Under the pieces are notes generated by a model, which saw only the letters and a program-made list of their open reading frames with translations, searched no databases and was not told the origin of the DNA. A stretch of 64,000 bases of DNA from Ornithinimicrobium pekingense DSM 21552 (GTDB lineage: Bacteria; Actinomycetota; Actinomycetes; Actinomycetales; Dermatophilaceae): NCBI RefSeq assembly GCF_000421185.1, contig NZ_ATWJ01000014.1, positions 1 to 64,000 on the forward strand, read 5' to 3'. The position numbers and the translations under genes are program-made. Positions 18,197 through 27,620 of this stretch are shown piece by piece (the stretch's first letter is position 1; every line of letters begins with the position of its first letter).

Positions 18197-19093
18197 TCAG
18201 GCCCCGCAGCCCCCCGCACCGCAGGCGCACCCGCCGACGCGGCCGCCGCCGCACCCGTCGGTGTCGACCGCGGCCGAGGCGGCCGCCAGCTCCTGCGGCG
18301 TCAGCGGCTGCGCGCCGAGTCGCTCCCCCAGCTGGGCGAACACCTCCACCAGGCGGCGCACGTGCCACTGGTGCTCCTCCTGGGGGTGCTCGTGCACCTG
18401 GGCACCCGTGAGCCGGTCGGAGAGCCACACCGCGTGGCCGGCCGGGTTCACCGCCGAGTCCATCCCCCACCACACGTCGACCGGGCAGCGCACGTCCGCG
18501 GGGTCGACGCCCCAGGGCTCCTGGACCTGCACGAGGTCGAGGACGATCCCGTCGGCGCCGGCGTGGGCGCCGAGGCCGAGCTCGAGCTGGTCGCGCAGGA
18601 ACACCGGGTCCTGCAGGGCCAGCGCGTGCAGCATCCGCTGCTGCTCGTCCATGCCGCGGACCCACTCGTGCTGCTCCATGCCCGGACTGCCGGCGTCTGC
18701 CGCGCCCGGTGCCTGGGGCCAGACCAGGGTCAGTGCCGCCACCCGCTCGGGGTGGAGGGCCGCGAGCGCCAGCGCGGCAGGCGTGCCCCCACCACCGGCG
18801 AGGACACCGACCGGCCCCTCGATCCCGGCGTGGTCGAGCACGTCCAGCACGTCCTGGGCCAGCTCCCGGGCCGGGCGCGCCTCGCCGCCGGGCGTTTCTC
18901 CATACCCGGGCCTGTCGTAGGTGAGCACCCGCAGCCCCAGCGCGAGCAGCGCGTCGCGGGCGGGGGTCCCGCTGAAGCGCGAGCCCGGGGTGCCGTGCAG
19001 CGCCACGACGGGCAGGCCGTCCGCCGCGCCCTGGACGCGGTAGGCGATCCCGCTGGTCGTGGTGGTCGTGCCGTCGGCGGTGCTGGTCGTCAC
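18197..19093 (-). CDS. Alpha/beta-hydrolase-fold protein lacking the nucleophile, 298 aa
   Basis: Alpha/beta hydrolase fold with an oxyanion-type HGTPGSR near residue 34, DRPGYG near 60 and a C-terminal His-rich strand (HEHPQEEHQWHV). The nucleophile elbow, normally GxSxG, reads AGGGGTP near residue 100, so the Ser is absent; hydrolysis by the usual triad looks impossible. The last 20 residues are a Gly/Cys tail (DGCGGGRVGGCACGAGGCGA) with four Cys, unusual for the family and possibly metal-binding. GTG at 19093. Convergent with the MFS gene and 13 nt upstream of corA. Confidence 0.8.
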   Translation of the reverse strand: MTTSTADGTTTTTSGIAYRVQGAADGLPVVALHGTPGSRFSGTPARDALLALGLRVLTYDRPGYGETPGGEARPARELAQDVLDVLDHAGIEGPVGVLAGGGGTPAALALAALHPERVAALTLVWPQAPGAADAGSPGMEQHEWVRGMDEQQRMLHALALQDPVFLRDQLELGLGAHAGADGIVLDLVQVQEPWGVDPADVRCPVDVWWGMDSAVNPAGHAVWLSDRLTGAQVHEHPQEEHQWHVRRLVEVFAQLGERLGAQPLTPQELAAASAAVDTDGCGGGRVGGCACGAGGCGA

Positions 19094-19106
19094 GCGTCCC
19101 AGTGTC

Positions 19107-20090
19107 TCAGAGCCACCCGGACCGCTTGAACGACCGCCACAGGAAGACCACGACCAGCGCCATCACGGCCACCGCCAGCGGGTAGCCGGCCAGCCAGTGC
19201 AGCTCGGGCATGTGGTCGAAGTTCATGCCGTAGATCCCCGCGATCAGGGTCGGCACCGCGATCATGGCCGCCCAGGCGGAGATCTTGCGCATGTCGGAGT
19301 TCTGCTGCACGCCGATCTGCGACAGGTGCGTGGCCAGCACGTCCGAGAGCAGGGCGTCATAGCTCTCGATGTCGGCCAGCACCGTGGCGAGGTGGTCGGC
19401 GGTGTCGCGGAACTGCAGCCGCAGCTCCGGGGAGACCAGGCTGCCGTCGTCGTCGGCCAGGTGCTCCAGCGGGACGCGCAGGGGCAGCGCGGCGCGCCGG
19501 AACTCCAGGACCTCGCGCTTGAGGCGGTAGATCGTCGCCGAGTGGGAGGTGTTACCCCCGCCGAAGACGTCCCGCTCGATCTCCTCGAGGTCCCGGGCCA
19601 CCTCCTCGTCGATCTCCTGGTAGGTGTCGACGACCTTGTCGATGAGCCCGTGGAGCACCGAGACGGGGCCCTCGCGCAGCAGCTCCTGCTCGTGCTGCTC
19701 GAGCCGCTCACGGACGTGGTGCAGCGGGGCGACGTCGCCGTGGCGCAGCGTGGCCACGAAGTGCGGACCGATGAAGGCCATCAGCTCACCGGTCTCGATG
19801 TCGGAGGTCTCCTCGACATAGCGCAGGGTCCGGACCACGGCCAGCAGCGTGGAGTCGTAGACCTCCACCTTGGCCCGGTCGCTGCCGTCGAGGGCCTCCT
19901 CGACCGCCAGCGGGTGCAGGTCCAGCTCGGAGACGACGAAGTCGAACTCCTCGGGCGTGGGGTCCTTCAGCCCGATCCAGACGAAGTCGGCCGCGGGCGC
20001 GTCCTCGGCGCGCAGCCGCACCAGGGCGTCGCTGACGTCCGCGCACTCGTGGCGCTTCCCCTCCCGGTAGAGGGCCTGGTCGACGATCAC
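19107..20090 (-). CDS. corA: CorA-family magnesium/cobalt channel, 327 aa
   Basis: Mg2+ channel of the CorA/MIT superfamily. A soluble N-terminal domain (about 1-250) with a long stalk helix is followed by two C-terminal helices; the first ends in the defining GMN motif (GIYGMNF), and the protein ends with basic KRSGWL. Start GTG at 20090 is chosen because the protein then begins VIVDQALYREG, as relatives do; upstream in-frame sequence overlaps the GroES-like gene and looks non-coding. Confidence 0.92.
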   Translation of the reverse strand: MIVDQALYREGKRHECADVSDALVRLRAEDAPAADFVWIGLKDPTPEEFDFVVSELDLHPLAVEEALDGSDRAKVEVYDSTLLAVVRTLRYVEETSDIETGELMAFIGPHFVATLRHGDVAPLHHVRERLEQHEQELLREGPVSVLHGLIDKVVDTYQEIDEEVARDLEEIERDVFGGGNTSHSATIYRLKREVLEFRRAALPLRVPLEHLADDDGSLVSPELRLQFRDTADHLATVLADIESYDALLSDVLATHLSQIGVQQNSDMRKISAWAAMIAVPTLIAGIYGMNFDHMPELHWLAGYPLAVAVMALVVVFLWRSFKRSGWL

Positions 20091-20109
20091 GGCGTCCCCG
20101 GACGGCGGC

Positions 20110-20436
20110 TCAGAGGTAGAGCCCGGTGCCGGCGTCGGGCACCCGCTCGGCGGCGACGGCGTGGATGTCCCGCTCGCGCAGCAGCACGTAGTCCTTGGAC
20201 CCGAGCTCGACCTCGGCCCGCTCCTCGGGGTCGAAGAGCACCCGGTCGTCGAGCTGCACCTGACGGACGCTGGCACCGGTCGCCACCACCCGCGCCCAGG
20301 CCAGCCGCTTGCCGACGCTGGCGGTCGCCGGGATCACGATGCCGCCACCGGAGCGGCGCTCACCCTGCTCGCCCTCGAGGGACACCAGCACACGGTCGTG
20401 CAGCATCCGGATGGGCAGCTTGCCGGAGTCGCCCAC
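20110..20436 (-). CDS. GroES-family small co-chaperonin-like protein, 108 aa
   Basis: A GroES fold is suggested by LPIRMLHDRVLVSLEG at the start, the mobile-loop position GERRSGGGIVIPATA, RVVATGA and the terminal KDYVLLRERDIHAV. True GroES is about 97 aa and adjacent to groEL; this one lacks that context and is probably the divergent second GroES-like protein seen in actinobacteria beside DUF3618 genes. ATG at 20436 follows the DUF3618 stop by 9 nt, so they are likely co-transcribed. Confidence 0.82.
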   Translation of the reverse strand: MGDSGKLPIRMLHDRVLVSLEGEQGERRSGGGIVIPATASVGKRLAWARVVATGASVRQVQLDDRVLFDPEERAEVELGSKDYVLLRERDIHAVAAERVPDAGTGLYL

Positions 20437-20445
20437 CTGCGCGGG

Positions 20446-20724
20446 TCAGCCGCGGTAGAACGCGCGGCGCGCCAGGCCCAGCACCAGGGCGGTGCCTGCG
20501 ACGCCGCCGAGGACGTTGGCGACACGGTCGAGGCGCACGTTGCCCTGCTCGTCGAAGGCCGCGTCGTTGGCCTTGCCCTTGAGCGAGGCGATGGTGTTGG
20601 CCTTGATCGTCTGGGGGCTGACGCGGTAGGCGAGCTCGTCGACGCTGCGCGCCATCCTCGTGCGGGTCGCAGCGAGGTCTGCCTCGATCTCCTTGACGGA
20701 ACGTTGCTGCTGCTGTGCGGCCAT
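20446..20724 (-). CDS. DUF3618 protein, 92 aa
   Basis: Conserved motif IEADLAATRTRMARSVDELAYRVSP in two parts (residues about 12-36) is the DUF3618 signature; the C-terminus has one hydrophobic helix (LGGVAGTALVLGLA), so it is probably a small membrane-anchored protein. Function unknown. ATG at 20724 is preceded by AAGGACAC on the minus strand. First gene of the unit DUF3618-GroES-like-corA; divergent from bcp. Confidence 0.85.
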   Translation of the reverse strand: MAAQQQQRSVKEIEADLAATRTRMARSVDELAYRVSPQTIKANTIASLKGKANDAAFDEQGNVRLDRVANVLGGVAGTALVLGLARRAFYRG

Positions 20725-20814
20725 GTGCGTCGTGTCCTTGAGGTAGGTGAACAGCGGTTCTGCTGAGACGATAACGCAGAACACCTGCTCACGAACCTCA
20801 GGAGGTCACCTGCC

Positions 20815-21291
20815 ATGTCCCGCCTCGAGCCCGGTCAGCCCGCCCCCGGCTGGACCCTGCCCACCGCCGACGGTGGCGAGCTGAGCCTGTCCGACCTCGC
20901 CGGCCGGAAGGTGATCCTCTACGTCTACCCCGCCGCGATGACGCCCGGGTGCACGACGCAGGCGTGCGACTTCCGCGACAACCTCGCGGTGCTGCAGGAG
21001 GCGGGGTATGCCGTCGTCGGCATCTCCCCCGACCCGCCGGCCAAGCTGGCCAGGTTCGTCGAGAAGGAGGGCCTGACCTTCCCGCTGGTCTCGGACGAGT
21101 CCAAGGAGGTGCTGACCGCCTACGGTGCCTACGGGGAGAAGAAGAACTACGGCCGCACGGTGATGGGCGTCATCCGCTCCACCTTCGTCCTCGACGAGCA
21201 GGGCACGGTCGAGCTGGCCAGGTACAACGTCAAGGCCACCGGTCACGTCGCCATGCTGGCCAAGCAGCTCGGGGTCGCGCTGCCCGCCTGA
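20815..21291 (+). CDS. bcp: Bacterioferritin comigratory protein-type peroxiredoxin, 158 aa
   Basis: Thiol peroxidase of the PrxQ/Bcp class that reduces H2O2 and organic peroxides. Peroxidatic and resolving Cys are both in TPGCTTQACDFRD (CxxxxC, near residues 46-51), the one-helix disulfide of Bcp. YPAAMTPGC and the RSTFVLDEQG strand are typical. ATG at 20815 follows AGGAGG. Reduction probably uses thioredoxin. Single gene with its own site, divergent from DUF3618. Confidence 0.94.
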   Translation: MSRLEPGQPAPGWTLPTADGGELSLSDLAGRKVILYVYPAAMTPGCTTQACDFRDNLAVLQEAGYAVVGISPDPPAKLARFVEKEGLTFPLVSDESKEVLTAYGAYGEKKNYGRTVMGVIRSTFVLDEQGTVELARYNVKATGHVAMLAKQLGVALPA

Positions 21292-21316
21292 GGCCGTCGC
21301 CTACGCTGGTCCCCGC

Positions 21317-21399
21317 GCGCTCGTGGTGGAACTGGCAGACACGCAGGATTTAGGTTCCTGTGCTCCGGCGTGCGGGTTCGAGTCCCGCCGAGCGCACCA
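21317..21399 (+). tRNA. tRNA-Leu(TAG)
   Basis: Class II tRNA with acceptor GCGCTCG/CGAGCGC, anticodon stem-loop CAGGATTTAGGTTCCTG (anticodon TAG), a long variable arm (TGCTCCGGCGT), T-loop GGTTCGAGTCC, discriminator A and encoded CCA (21397-21399). Confidence 0.97.
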
Positions 21400-21463
21400 G
21401 CGTATGGCGTGCGCGCGCCGCGAGGGCATGGACGGTGCAGCGCCCAGCCACTAGCGTTCGGTC

Positions 21464-22270
21464 ATGGAACGCACCCCACGGCGGGCGCTGCCCGCACTTC
21501 TGACCACCCTGGCCGTCGCCGCCCCGCTGGCCCTCGCCGCCGGACCGGCGCAGGCCGCCCCGCCGGAGTACACCTACGACGCCCTGGGCGACTCCTACGC
21601 CGCCGGGTTCGGGCTCGCACCGGAGCAGGCGCACCCCTCCCTCCTGGACGGCCGGATGCGGATCGCGCTGGACGACGCGGCCGCCATTCCTGGGGCCACC
21701 GTCACGAGCCTGGCCGGTCAGCTGGCCGCGCTCGACGACGAGACCGACCTCGTCACGCTGTCGGTCGGGGGCAACAACCTCCCGTGGACCCAGGTGGTCC
21801 TGACGTGCGCAACGCAGCCCGACGAGGTGTGCCTCGGTGCCACCACTGGCGTCAGCGGAACGGTGGCTACGCAGCTGCCCGCTGGACTCGCGACGGCCTA
21901 CTCCTTCGTCAAGGCGGCGGCTCCTGGTGCACACGTCGTCGTCACCGGCTACCCGCGGTTGTTCTCCCCGGAGTACGGGGACTACACCGGCAGTGTGGGC
22001 CCGCTCTCCTTCACCATCTCGGTGGCCGAGCAGCACGCGATGAACGCCCTCGCCGACCAGCTGAACACCACCATCGCCCAGGTCGCGCAGGCGAGCGGGG
22101 TCCAGTACGTCGACGTGGCGACCCGCTTCGACGGCCACGGCATCAACGCCCCTGACGCCTGGATCGGCGACGCCGACGACCCGGAGGCGCTCCACCCCAC
22201 GGCCGAGGGCCAGCGCGCCTACGCCGCCGCCCTGACCGCCGCGATCAACCCGCGCGACCTGCGGCGGTAG
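21464..22270 (+). CDS. Secreted SGNH/GDSL-type esterase, 268 aa
   Basis: Signal peptide at residues 1-31 (RR, a hydrophobic core, then AGPAQAAPP with an AxA cleavage site). SGNH blocks: GDSYAAG (Ser, block I), the Gly near AGQLA, GGNN (block III Asn) and the DPEALHPT block V with Asp and His. It fits the actinobacterial secreted lipase/esterase group related to the Streptomyces SGNH lipase. The substrate is unknown. Leaderless-type TAGCGT (21452-21457) is 6 nt before ATG 21464. Confidence 0.9.
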   Translation: MERTPRRALPALLTTLAVAAPLALAAGPAQAAPPEYTYDALGDSYAAGFGLAPEQAHPSLLDGRMRIALDDAAAIPGATVTSLAGQLAALDDETDLVTLSVGGNNLPWTQVVLTCATQPDEVCLGATTGVSGTVATQLPAGLATAYSFVKAAAPGAHVVVTGYPRLFSPEYGDYTGSVGPLSFTISVAEQHAMNALADQLNTTIAQVAQASGVQYVDVATRFDGHGINAPDAWIGDADDPEALHPTAEGQRAYAAALTAAINPRDLRR

Positions 22271-22285
22271 GGCCTCAGCGTCGGC

Positions 22286-23200
22286 TCAGCCCCGGCGACC
22301 GTCCGAGGCCAGCCGCACCTCGCCGGCCACGGTCGTCACCACCTCGCCGCCGACCCAGGTCTGCCCGTCCCCCGTCTCGACGTGCACCCGTCCGTCGCGC
22401 CGCAGGCGCGTTCCCTGGCCGGCCACGTAGCGCCCGGGCAGCCTGCCGGCCTGGACGAGCCACTGGGCCAGGCCGGCGTTGAGGCTGCCGGTGACCGGGT
22501 CCTCCACCAGCTGAGCACCGTCGCGGAAGAAGGCCCGCACCTCCAGGTCCTTGCCCCCCGTCGACGGGTCGGCCCACCTGCCGGCCACCCCGACCGCCAG
22601 GCCGAGCGTCCCGTCCTGCACGTCGACGACGGGGAAGTGCTCCGGCACCGGCTCGACGGCCAGCACCGCCTCGGCGTCCGCGAGCTCGACCCCGACCCAC
22701 CCGGGGCCGTTGTCCACCCACTCCATCGCGACGACGTCGCCGGCGGACAGACCCAGGGCCGCGAGCACGCGCCCCCGGTCGGCGTCCTCGACCGGGCCGG
22801 AGCGCACGAGCGGGGGCCCTGCGAAGGCCAGCCGCGGCTCGCGACGGACGGTGACCAGCCCGGCACCGCACTCCTGCACGACCCGGTCCGGGTGCGCCGG
22901 CCGCCCGCCCGCCTCGAGCCAGGCGTGCGCCGAGCCGAGCGTCGGGTGACCGGCGAACGGCAGCTCGCCCCCGGGGGTGAAGATCCGCACCCGGTAGTCC
23001 GCGGCGGGGTCGGCGGGCGGCAGCAGGAAGGTGGTCTCGGACAGGTTCGTCCACCGCGCGAAGGCGGCGAGCGTCTCCTCGCCGAGCCCCTCGGCGTCGT
23101 GGACGACGGCGAGCGGGTTGCCCAGAATGCCGTCCCTCGCCCCCGGTGGCCCGAAGACGTCGACCTGGCTGAAGCGGCGCGGGAGGGCGGGGCGGTCCAT
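22286..23200 (-). CDS. PhzF-family epimerase/isomerase, 304 aa
   Basis: Two-lobed diaminopimelate-epimerase-like fold of the PhzF family. Seen: GNPLAVVHDAEGL, NLSETTFLLPP with the catalytic Glu, RIFTPGGELPFAGHPTLG and FFRDGAQLVEDPVTGSLNAGLA. The family includes isomerases of trans-2,3-dihydro-3-hydroxyanthranilate and many proteins without known substrate; no phenazine genes are near. ATG at 23200 has CAGGAT 6 nt upstream. Convergent with the SGNH gene. Confidence 0.9.
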   Translation of the reverse strand: MDRPALPRRFSQVDVFGPPGARDGILGNPLAVVHDAEGLGEETLAAFARWTNLSETTFLLPPADPAADYRVRIFTPGGELPFAGHPTLGSAHAWLEAGGRPAHPDRVVQECGAGLVTVRREPRLAFAGPPLVRSGPVEDADRGRVLAALGLSAGDVVAMEWVDNGPGWVGVELADAEAVLAVEPVPEHFPVVDVQDGTLGLAVGVAGRWADPSTGGKDLEVRAFFRDGAQLVEDPVTGSLNAGLAQWLVQAGRLPGRYVAGQGTRLRRDGRVHVETGDGQTWVGGEVVTTVAGEVRLASDGRRG

Positions 23201-23243
23201 GCCCCCATCCTGCCCGCTCGCGCGTGGGGCGGGCGGGGTCGGC

Positions 23244-24179
23244 TCAGACCACCCGCAGGCCGTGCTCGGGCACGCCCGGGGTCAGGACCTTCCAGGCCCG
23301 CCCCCACGTGCGGGCCTCCGCGACGACGGCGTCCACCATCTCGGTCGTGGTCAGGCAGAGCACGGTCGGGCCGGCGCCGGAGACGACCGCGGCATGGCCC
23401 AGCCCGCGCAGGGTGTCGACCGCGCCCATCGTCACCGGGTAGACCCCCCGCCGCTGCTCCTGGTGCAGCCAGTCCTGGGTCGCGTCGAGCAGGAGCGTCG
23501 GCTCCGCGGTCAGCGCGTGCACGAGCAGCGCGGACCGGCCCGCCTGGTGCACCGCGTCGGGCCGCGGCACGTGCGGCCCGAGGACGGCCCTGGCCACCGC
23601 GGTGTCCACGCGTTCCCGGGTCGGGACGAGCACCACCGGCACCACGTCGGTATGCAGCGTCGGGCGCGCCGTGCGCACCACCCGGGGCGAGGGCATCCAG
23701 GAGACGGTGAGCCCGCCGTAGACGGAGGCCGAGGAGTTGTCCGGGTGGCCCTCGGCGATGCCCGCGTGGGTGTTCACCAGGCCCAGGTCGGCCTCGGTCA
23801 GCTCGCCGCCGCGCGCGAGGGCGAAGCCCAGACCCAGCCCGCCGACGATGGCCGAGGCCGACGAGCCGAGCCCGGCCGACATCGGGATCCGGTTGCGGCA
23901 GGTCAGCCGCAGCCCGTAGCCGTCGAGCCAGCCCAGGCCGCAGGCCAGGAGCGCCTCGCGCATCCGCGCCGCCACCAGGTGGGTCTCGTCGCGCGGCAGG
24001 CTGTCGCGCCCCTCCCCCTCGAGCACCACCTGCAGTCCCGCGCCGGCGGGGAGCACCGTGACGTCATACCCGTCCTCGATGCCGAGCGCCAGGCCGACCG
24101 CGTCGAAGCCGGGGCCGAGGTTGGCGGTGCTCGCCGGGACCGTGACGGAGACCGAGCGGCCGGTCTCGGGCGCGGCCAT
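23244..24179 (-). CDS. thrB: Homoserine kinase, 311 aa
   Basis: GHMP kinase that phosphorylates L-homoserine in threonine synthesis. Seen: VPASTANLGPGFDAVGLAL (motif 1), the phosphate-binding IPMSAGLGSSASAIVGGL (motif 2) and AAVVSGAGPTVLCL (motif 3). Its ATG overlaps the thrC stop by one base (TGATG), so translation is coupled. hom, normally beside these genes, is absent from the window. Confidence 0.95.
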   Translation of the reverse strand: MAAPETGRSVSVTVPASTANLGPGFDAVGLALGIEDGYDVTVLPAGAGLQVVLEGEGRDSLPRDETHLVAARMREALLACGLGWLDGYGLRLTCRNRIPMSAGLGSSASAIVGGLGLGFALARGGELTEADLGLVNTHAGIAEGHPDNSSASVYGGLTVSWMPSPRVVRTARPTLHTDVVPVVLVPTRERVDTAVARAVLGPHVPRPDAVHQAGRSALLVHALTAEPTLLLDATQDWLHQEQRRGVYPVTMGAVDTLRGLGHAAVVSGAGPTVLCLTTTEMVDAVVAEARTWGRAWKVLTPGVPEHGLRVV

Positions 24180-25273
24180 CACTCCAGCCCGAGCGCCCCG
24201 GCGGCGCTCACGACGTCGACGCTGACGCGGACCGGCTCGATGTCGGAGCCGTCGGCGGTGCGCAGCGCCCACTGCGGGTCCTTCAGCCCGTGGCCGGTGA
24301 CGGTGCACACCACGGTCGCGCCGGCCGGCACCTTCCCGGCCACGTGCATCTTGAGCAGGCCGGCCACCGAGGCGGCCGAGGCCGGCTCGACGAAGATCCC
24401 CTCCCGCGAGGACAGCAGCCGGTGGGCGTCGAGGATCTCCTCGTCGGTCACCGCGTCGATCAGGCCGCCGGACTCGTCGCGCGCGGCCTCCGCCTGCCGC
24501 CACGACGCCGGGTTGCCGATGCGGATGGCGGTGGCGATCGTCTCGGGGTGGCTGACCGGGTGGCCCAGCACGATCGGCGCCGCGCCGGAGGCCTGGAAGC
24601 CCCACATCCGAGGACGCCGGGACGCGACCGCCACGCCGTCGGCGCCGGGCGCGGCGGAGTCGGCGTACTCGCTGTAGCCCTTCCAGTAGGCGGTGATGTT
24701 GCCGGCGTTGCCGACCGGCAGGCAGTGGATGTCCGGCGCGTCGCCCAGGGCGTCGACCACCTCGAAGGCCGCGGTCTTCTGCCCCTCGATGCGGGCCGGG
24801 TTGACCGAGTTGACCAGCTCCACGGGGTAGGCCTCGGCCAGCTTGCGCGCCAGGTCGAGGCAGTCGTCGAAGTTGCCGTCGACCTGGATGAGCGTGGCGC
24901 CGTGCGCGATCGCCTGGGAGAGCTTGCCCATCGCGATCTTGCCCTCGGGGACCAGCACGCCGCACGCCATGCCCGCCTTGGTCGCGTAGGCGGCGGCGCT
25001 CGCGCTGGTGTTGCCGGTCGAGGCGCAGATCACCGCCTTGGCCCCCGTGCGGGCGGCGTCGGAGATCGCGGCGGTCATGCCACGGTCCTTGAACGACCCG
25101 GTGGGGTTGAGGCCCTCGTACTTGACGTGCACCTGGGCACCCACGAGCGCCGAGAGGTGCTCGGCGGGGATGAGGGGGGTGCCGCCCTCGCGCAGCGTCA
25201 CGACGCGCTCGGTCACCGACGCGGGCAGACGGTCGGCGTACTCGGCGATCACGCCGCGCCACTGGTGCGCCAT
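24179..25273 (-). CDS. thrC: Threonine synthase, 364 aa
   Basis: PLP enzyme converting O-phosphohomoserine to L-threonine. Seen: [13 protein letters not shown], the PLP lysine in [39 protein letters not shown] for phosphate/PLP and the C-terminal [11 protein letters not shown] at 25273 follows GAGGACC. The unit thrC-thrB supplies threonine, while tdh-kbl at 14.2 kb degrades it. No T-box or attenuator was visible in the upstream 230 bp. Confidence 0.95.
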   Translation of the reverse strand: MAHQWRGVIAEYADRLPASVTERVVTLREGGTPLIPAEHLSALVGAQVHVKYEGLNPTGSFKDRGMTAAISDAARTGAKAVICASTGNTSASAAAYATKAGMACGVLVPEGKIAMGKLSQAIAHGATLIQVDGNFDDCLDLARKLAEAYPVELVNSVNPARIEGQKTAAFEVVDALGDAPDIHCLPVGNAGNITAYWKGYSEYADSAAPGADGVAVASRRPRMWGFQASGAAPIVLGHPVSHPETIATAIRIGNPASWRQAEAARDESGGLIDAVTDEEILDAHRLLSSREGIFVEPASAASVAGLLKMHVAGKVPAGATVVCTVTGHGLKDPQWALRTADGSDIEPVRVSVDVVSAAGALGLE

Positions 25274-25507
25274 GGAAGGTCCTCTGCTCGGGCGGGGAGG
25301 GGCACGTCAAGGGTATGCGGTGCCGCCGGGCGGGCCGGGCGCGGCCCCGCAGATCTCGTCGGGCCGGGCACCGCGCCGGATCTGAGACAATGGTGGGGTT
25401 GGCCCGCCCCCGTCCCGGCCGATGAGCAGCGTTGGACGGGACGGCGCCCGCACGGCGGGCGGTCCGGCGAGGCACGTACTGGATTACAGCGAAGGGCAAG
25501 GTCAGGT

Positions 25508-26041
25508 ATGCGGTTCACCAGCGGTCAGGTCGTCGTCCACCCCCACCACGGCCCGGCGACGGTCACGGGGACCTTCTCCCGGACCGTCCGCGGCGAGGAG
25601 ATGCATTACCTGCAGCTGGTCGTCAAGCACAACGCGCTCGAGCTGGCGCTGCCGACTGCCAAGGCCGAGGAGCTGGGGATCCGGCCGGTGATGGGCGCCG
25701 GGAAGGTCGCCGAGATCTTCGACCGGCTGACCGCCGAGACCGGCTTCGAGGAGTCGCAGTGGTCGCGCCGCATCAAGCACAACGTCGACCGGCTCAACTC
25801 CGGCGACGTGCTGATCCAGGCCGAGCTCGTGCGCGACCTGACCCGCCGCGACGCGGACAAGGGGCTCTCGCTCGGCGAGCGCGACCTGCTGCGCGACGCC
25901 CGCCGCCCGGTCGTCGACGAGCTGAGCATCGTCCTCGACCTCCCGGCGGAGGAGACGCTGCGGGTGCTGGAGGCCGCCGTGACCGACGGGACGCGCCCCG
26001 ACCTCACCGGGCTCGACGACCGCCTGGCCTCCGCGAGCTGA
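25508..26041 (+). CDS. carD: CarD-family RNA polymerase-binding regulator, 177 aa
   Basis: Stabilises the open promoter complex with RNA polymerase. The N-terminal RNAP-interacting Tudor-like domain (VVVHPHHGPATVTGTFSR, then GEEMHYLQLVV) is followed by a helical DNA-binding domain with the conserved Trp in ESQWSRRIKHNVDRLNSGD, then the RRDADKGLSLGERDLL helix. Length matches mycobacterial CarD. The N-terminal half differs noticeably from standard CarD (HPHHG, not YPHHG), so it could be a second CarD paralogue. ATG at 25508 follows AAGG. Confidence 0.85.
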   Translation: MRFTSGQVVVHPHHGPATVTGTFSRTVRGEEMHYLQLVVKHNALELALPTAKAEELGIRPVMGAGKVAEIFDRLTAETGFEESQWSRRIKHNVDRLNSGDVLIQAELVRDLTRRDADKGLSLGERDLLRDARRPVVDELSIVLDLPAEETLRVLEAAVTDGTRPDLTGLDDRLASAS

Positions 26042-26053
26042 CGAGGGTCGACG

Positions 26054-26737
26054 TCAGGACGGTGCCAGCAGCGCCGTGACGTCCCTGGCGAGCGCCCGGA
26101 ACGCCTCGCCCCGGTGGGACACCTCGTGCTTCTCGGCGCTGGTGTGCTCGGCCAGCGTGCGCCCGTCCGGTCGCACGAGCAGGGGGTCGTAGCCGAAGCC
26201 GTTGGAGCCGCGGGGCTCGCGGCCCACCACGCCACGGCAGGTGCCCTCGCGCACGATCTCGGTCCCGCTCTCCCCTGCCCTCTCCCCCGGCAGCACCAGG
26301 GCCGCCGCGCAGACGAAGCCGGCGCCGCGGTGCGGCTCGGGAACGTCGGCGAGCTGGGCGAGCAGCAGGGTGTTGTTGGCCACGTCCTTGTCCGTCCCGG
26401 TCGCCTCGGCGAGCGGGCCGGCCCAGCGCGCGGAGAACACCCCCGGTGCCCCGCCCAGCACGTCGACCGCCAGCCCGGAGTCGTCGGCCAGCGCCGGAAG
26501 ACCCGTGGCGCGTGCGGCATACCTCGCCTTGAGCAGCGCGTTGTCGGCGAAGGTGACCCCCGACTCGACGACGTCCTCCAGGTCGGGGAACTCGTCGAGC
26601 CCGACGAGCTCGAGCCCGGCGGCGTCCAGGGCCTCGGCGAGGATCTCGCGCAGCTCGGTGACCTTGTGCGCGTTGCGGGTGGCCAGGACCAGGCGCCGGT
26701 CGGCCCCGTCCGCGGTGCGGCTGGTGTCGCCGCTCAC
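26054..26737 (-). CDS. rdgB: Non-canonical purine NTP pyrophosphatase (RdgB/HAM1), 227 aa
   Basis: Hydrolyses dITP, XTP and ITP to monophosphates, keeping deaminated purines out of DNA and RNA. Seen: [33 protein letters not shown], the active Asp in [25 protein letters not shown], and [11 protein letters not shown] at 26737 overlaps the rph stop (GTGA). The rph-rdgB pair is conserved in actinobacteria (Rv1340-Rv1341). Confidence 0.94.
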   Translation of the reverse strand: MSGDTSRTADGADRRLVLATRNAHKVTELREILAEALDAAGLELVGLDEFPDLEDVVESGVTFADNALLKARYAARATGLPALADDSGLAVDVLGGAPGVFSARWAGPLAEATGTDKDVANNTLLLAQLADVPEPHRGAGFVCAAALVLPGERAGESGTEIVREGTCRGVVGREPRGSNGFGYDPLLVRPDGRTLAEHTSAEKHEVSHRGEAFRALARDVTALLAPS

Positions 26738-27534
26738 CAGGTCGGGGGGCCCTGGTCGACGGCGGCGCCGGCCTCGTGGGCGTCGGCCCCGCCGATGTCG
26801 TCCGCGCCGAGCGCGGCCTCCTGGCGGGCGGTCAGCTCGGCGCAGCCCTCGGCCGCGGCGTCGAGCATCGCGTCCAGCAGCTCGCGGTCGAAGGGGGCGC
26901 CCTCGGCCGTGCCCTGGATCTCGACGTAGCGCCCGTCCCCGGTCATCACGACGTTCATGTCGGTGTCGGCGGTGGCGTCCTCCTCGTAGTCGAGGTCGAT
27001 CACCGGCTCGCCGTCGACGATGCCGACGCTGACGGCGCAGACGGAGTTGGTCAGCGGCTCGGCGTCGGCGGCGATGAGCCCCTGCGCCCGGGCGGACTCG
27101 ACCGCGTCGACCAGGGCCACGAAGGCACCGGTGATGGCGGCGGTCCGGGTGCCGCCGTCGGCCTGCAGCACGTCGCAGTCGAGGTGGATGGTGTTCTCGC
27201 CCAGCGCCTCGAGGTCGATGACCGCACGCAGCGACCGGCCGATGAGGCGGCTGATCTCGTGCGTGCGCCCGCCGACGCGGCCCTTGACCGACTCCCGGTC
27301 GGAGCGGGTGTGGGTGGCGCGGGGAAGCATGGCGTACTCCGCCGTGGTCCAGCCCTGGCCGCTGCCCCTGCGCCAGCGCGGCACGCCCGCCTCGAACGAG
27401 GCCGCGCACAGCACCCGGGTCCGCCCGAACTCGACGAGCACGCTGCCCTCGGCGTGGTCGAGCCAGTTGCGGGTGATGCGGATCTCGCGGAGGTGGTCGG
27501 GGGCGCGGCCGTCGTGGCGGCTTCCGGTCGTCAT
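26734..27534 (-). CDS. rph: Ribonuclease PH, 266 aa
   Basis: Phosphorolytic 3'-5' exoribonuclease trimming tRNA precursors. Seen: [39 protein letters not shown], the [13 protein letters not shown] helix and [20 protein letters not shown]. The C-terminal extension ([16 protein letters not shown]) is of usual type. ATG at 27534 has TACGCT 7 nt upstream (27547-27542), a leaderless arrangement, which rules out the longer reading to 27726. Confidence 0.95.
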   Translation of the reverse strand: MTTGSRHDGRAPDHLREIRITRNWLDHAEGSVLVEFGRTRVLCAASFEAGVPRWRRGSGQGWTTAEYAMLPRATHTRSDRESVKGRVGGRTHEISRLIGRSLRAVIDLEALGENTIHLDCDVLQADGGTRTAAITGAFVALVDAVESARAQGLIAADAEPLTNSVCAVSVGIVDGEPVIDLDYEEDATADTDMNVVMTGDGRYVEIQGTAEGAPFDRELLDAMLDAAAEGCAELTARQEAALGADDIGGADAHEAGAAVDQGPPTW

Positions 27535-27620
27535 GCCGACCAGCGTAGTTGGTGCGGCCCCCCCGGCCGGGGCGGGCGGGATGGGCCACCCGCCCCGGCG
27601 GCCCCGAGCGGCGCAGGCGG

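Noticed and set aside
20110-20436. Classical groES of the chaperonin operon
   Set aside because: No groEL follows and the sequence is divergent, so the gene symbol was withheld.
25274-25507. T-box, riboswitch or attenuator upstream of thrC
   Set aside because: No leader peptide with Thr/Ile codons, T-box sequence or convincing terminator/antiterminator pair was found.
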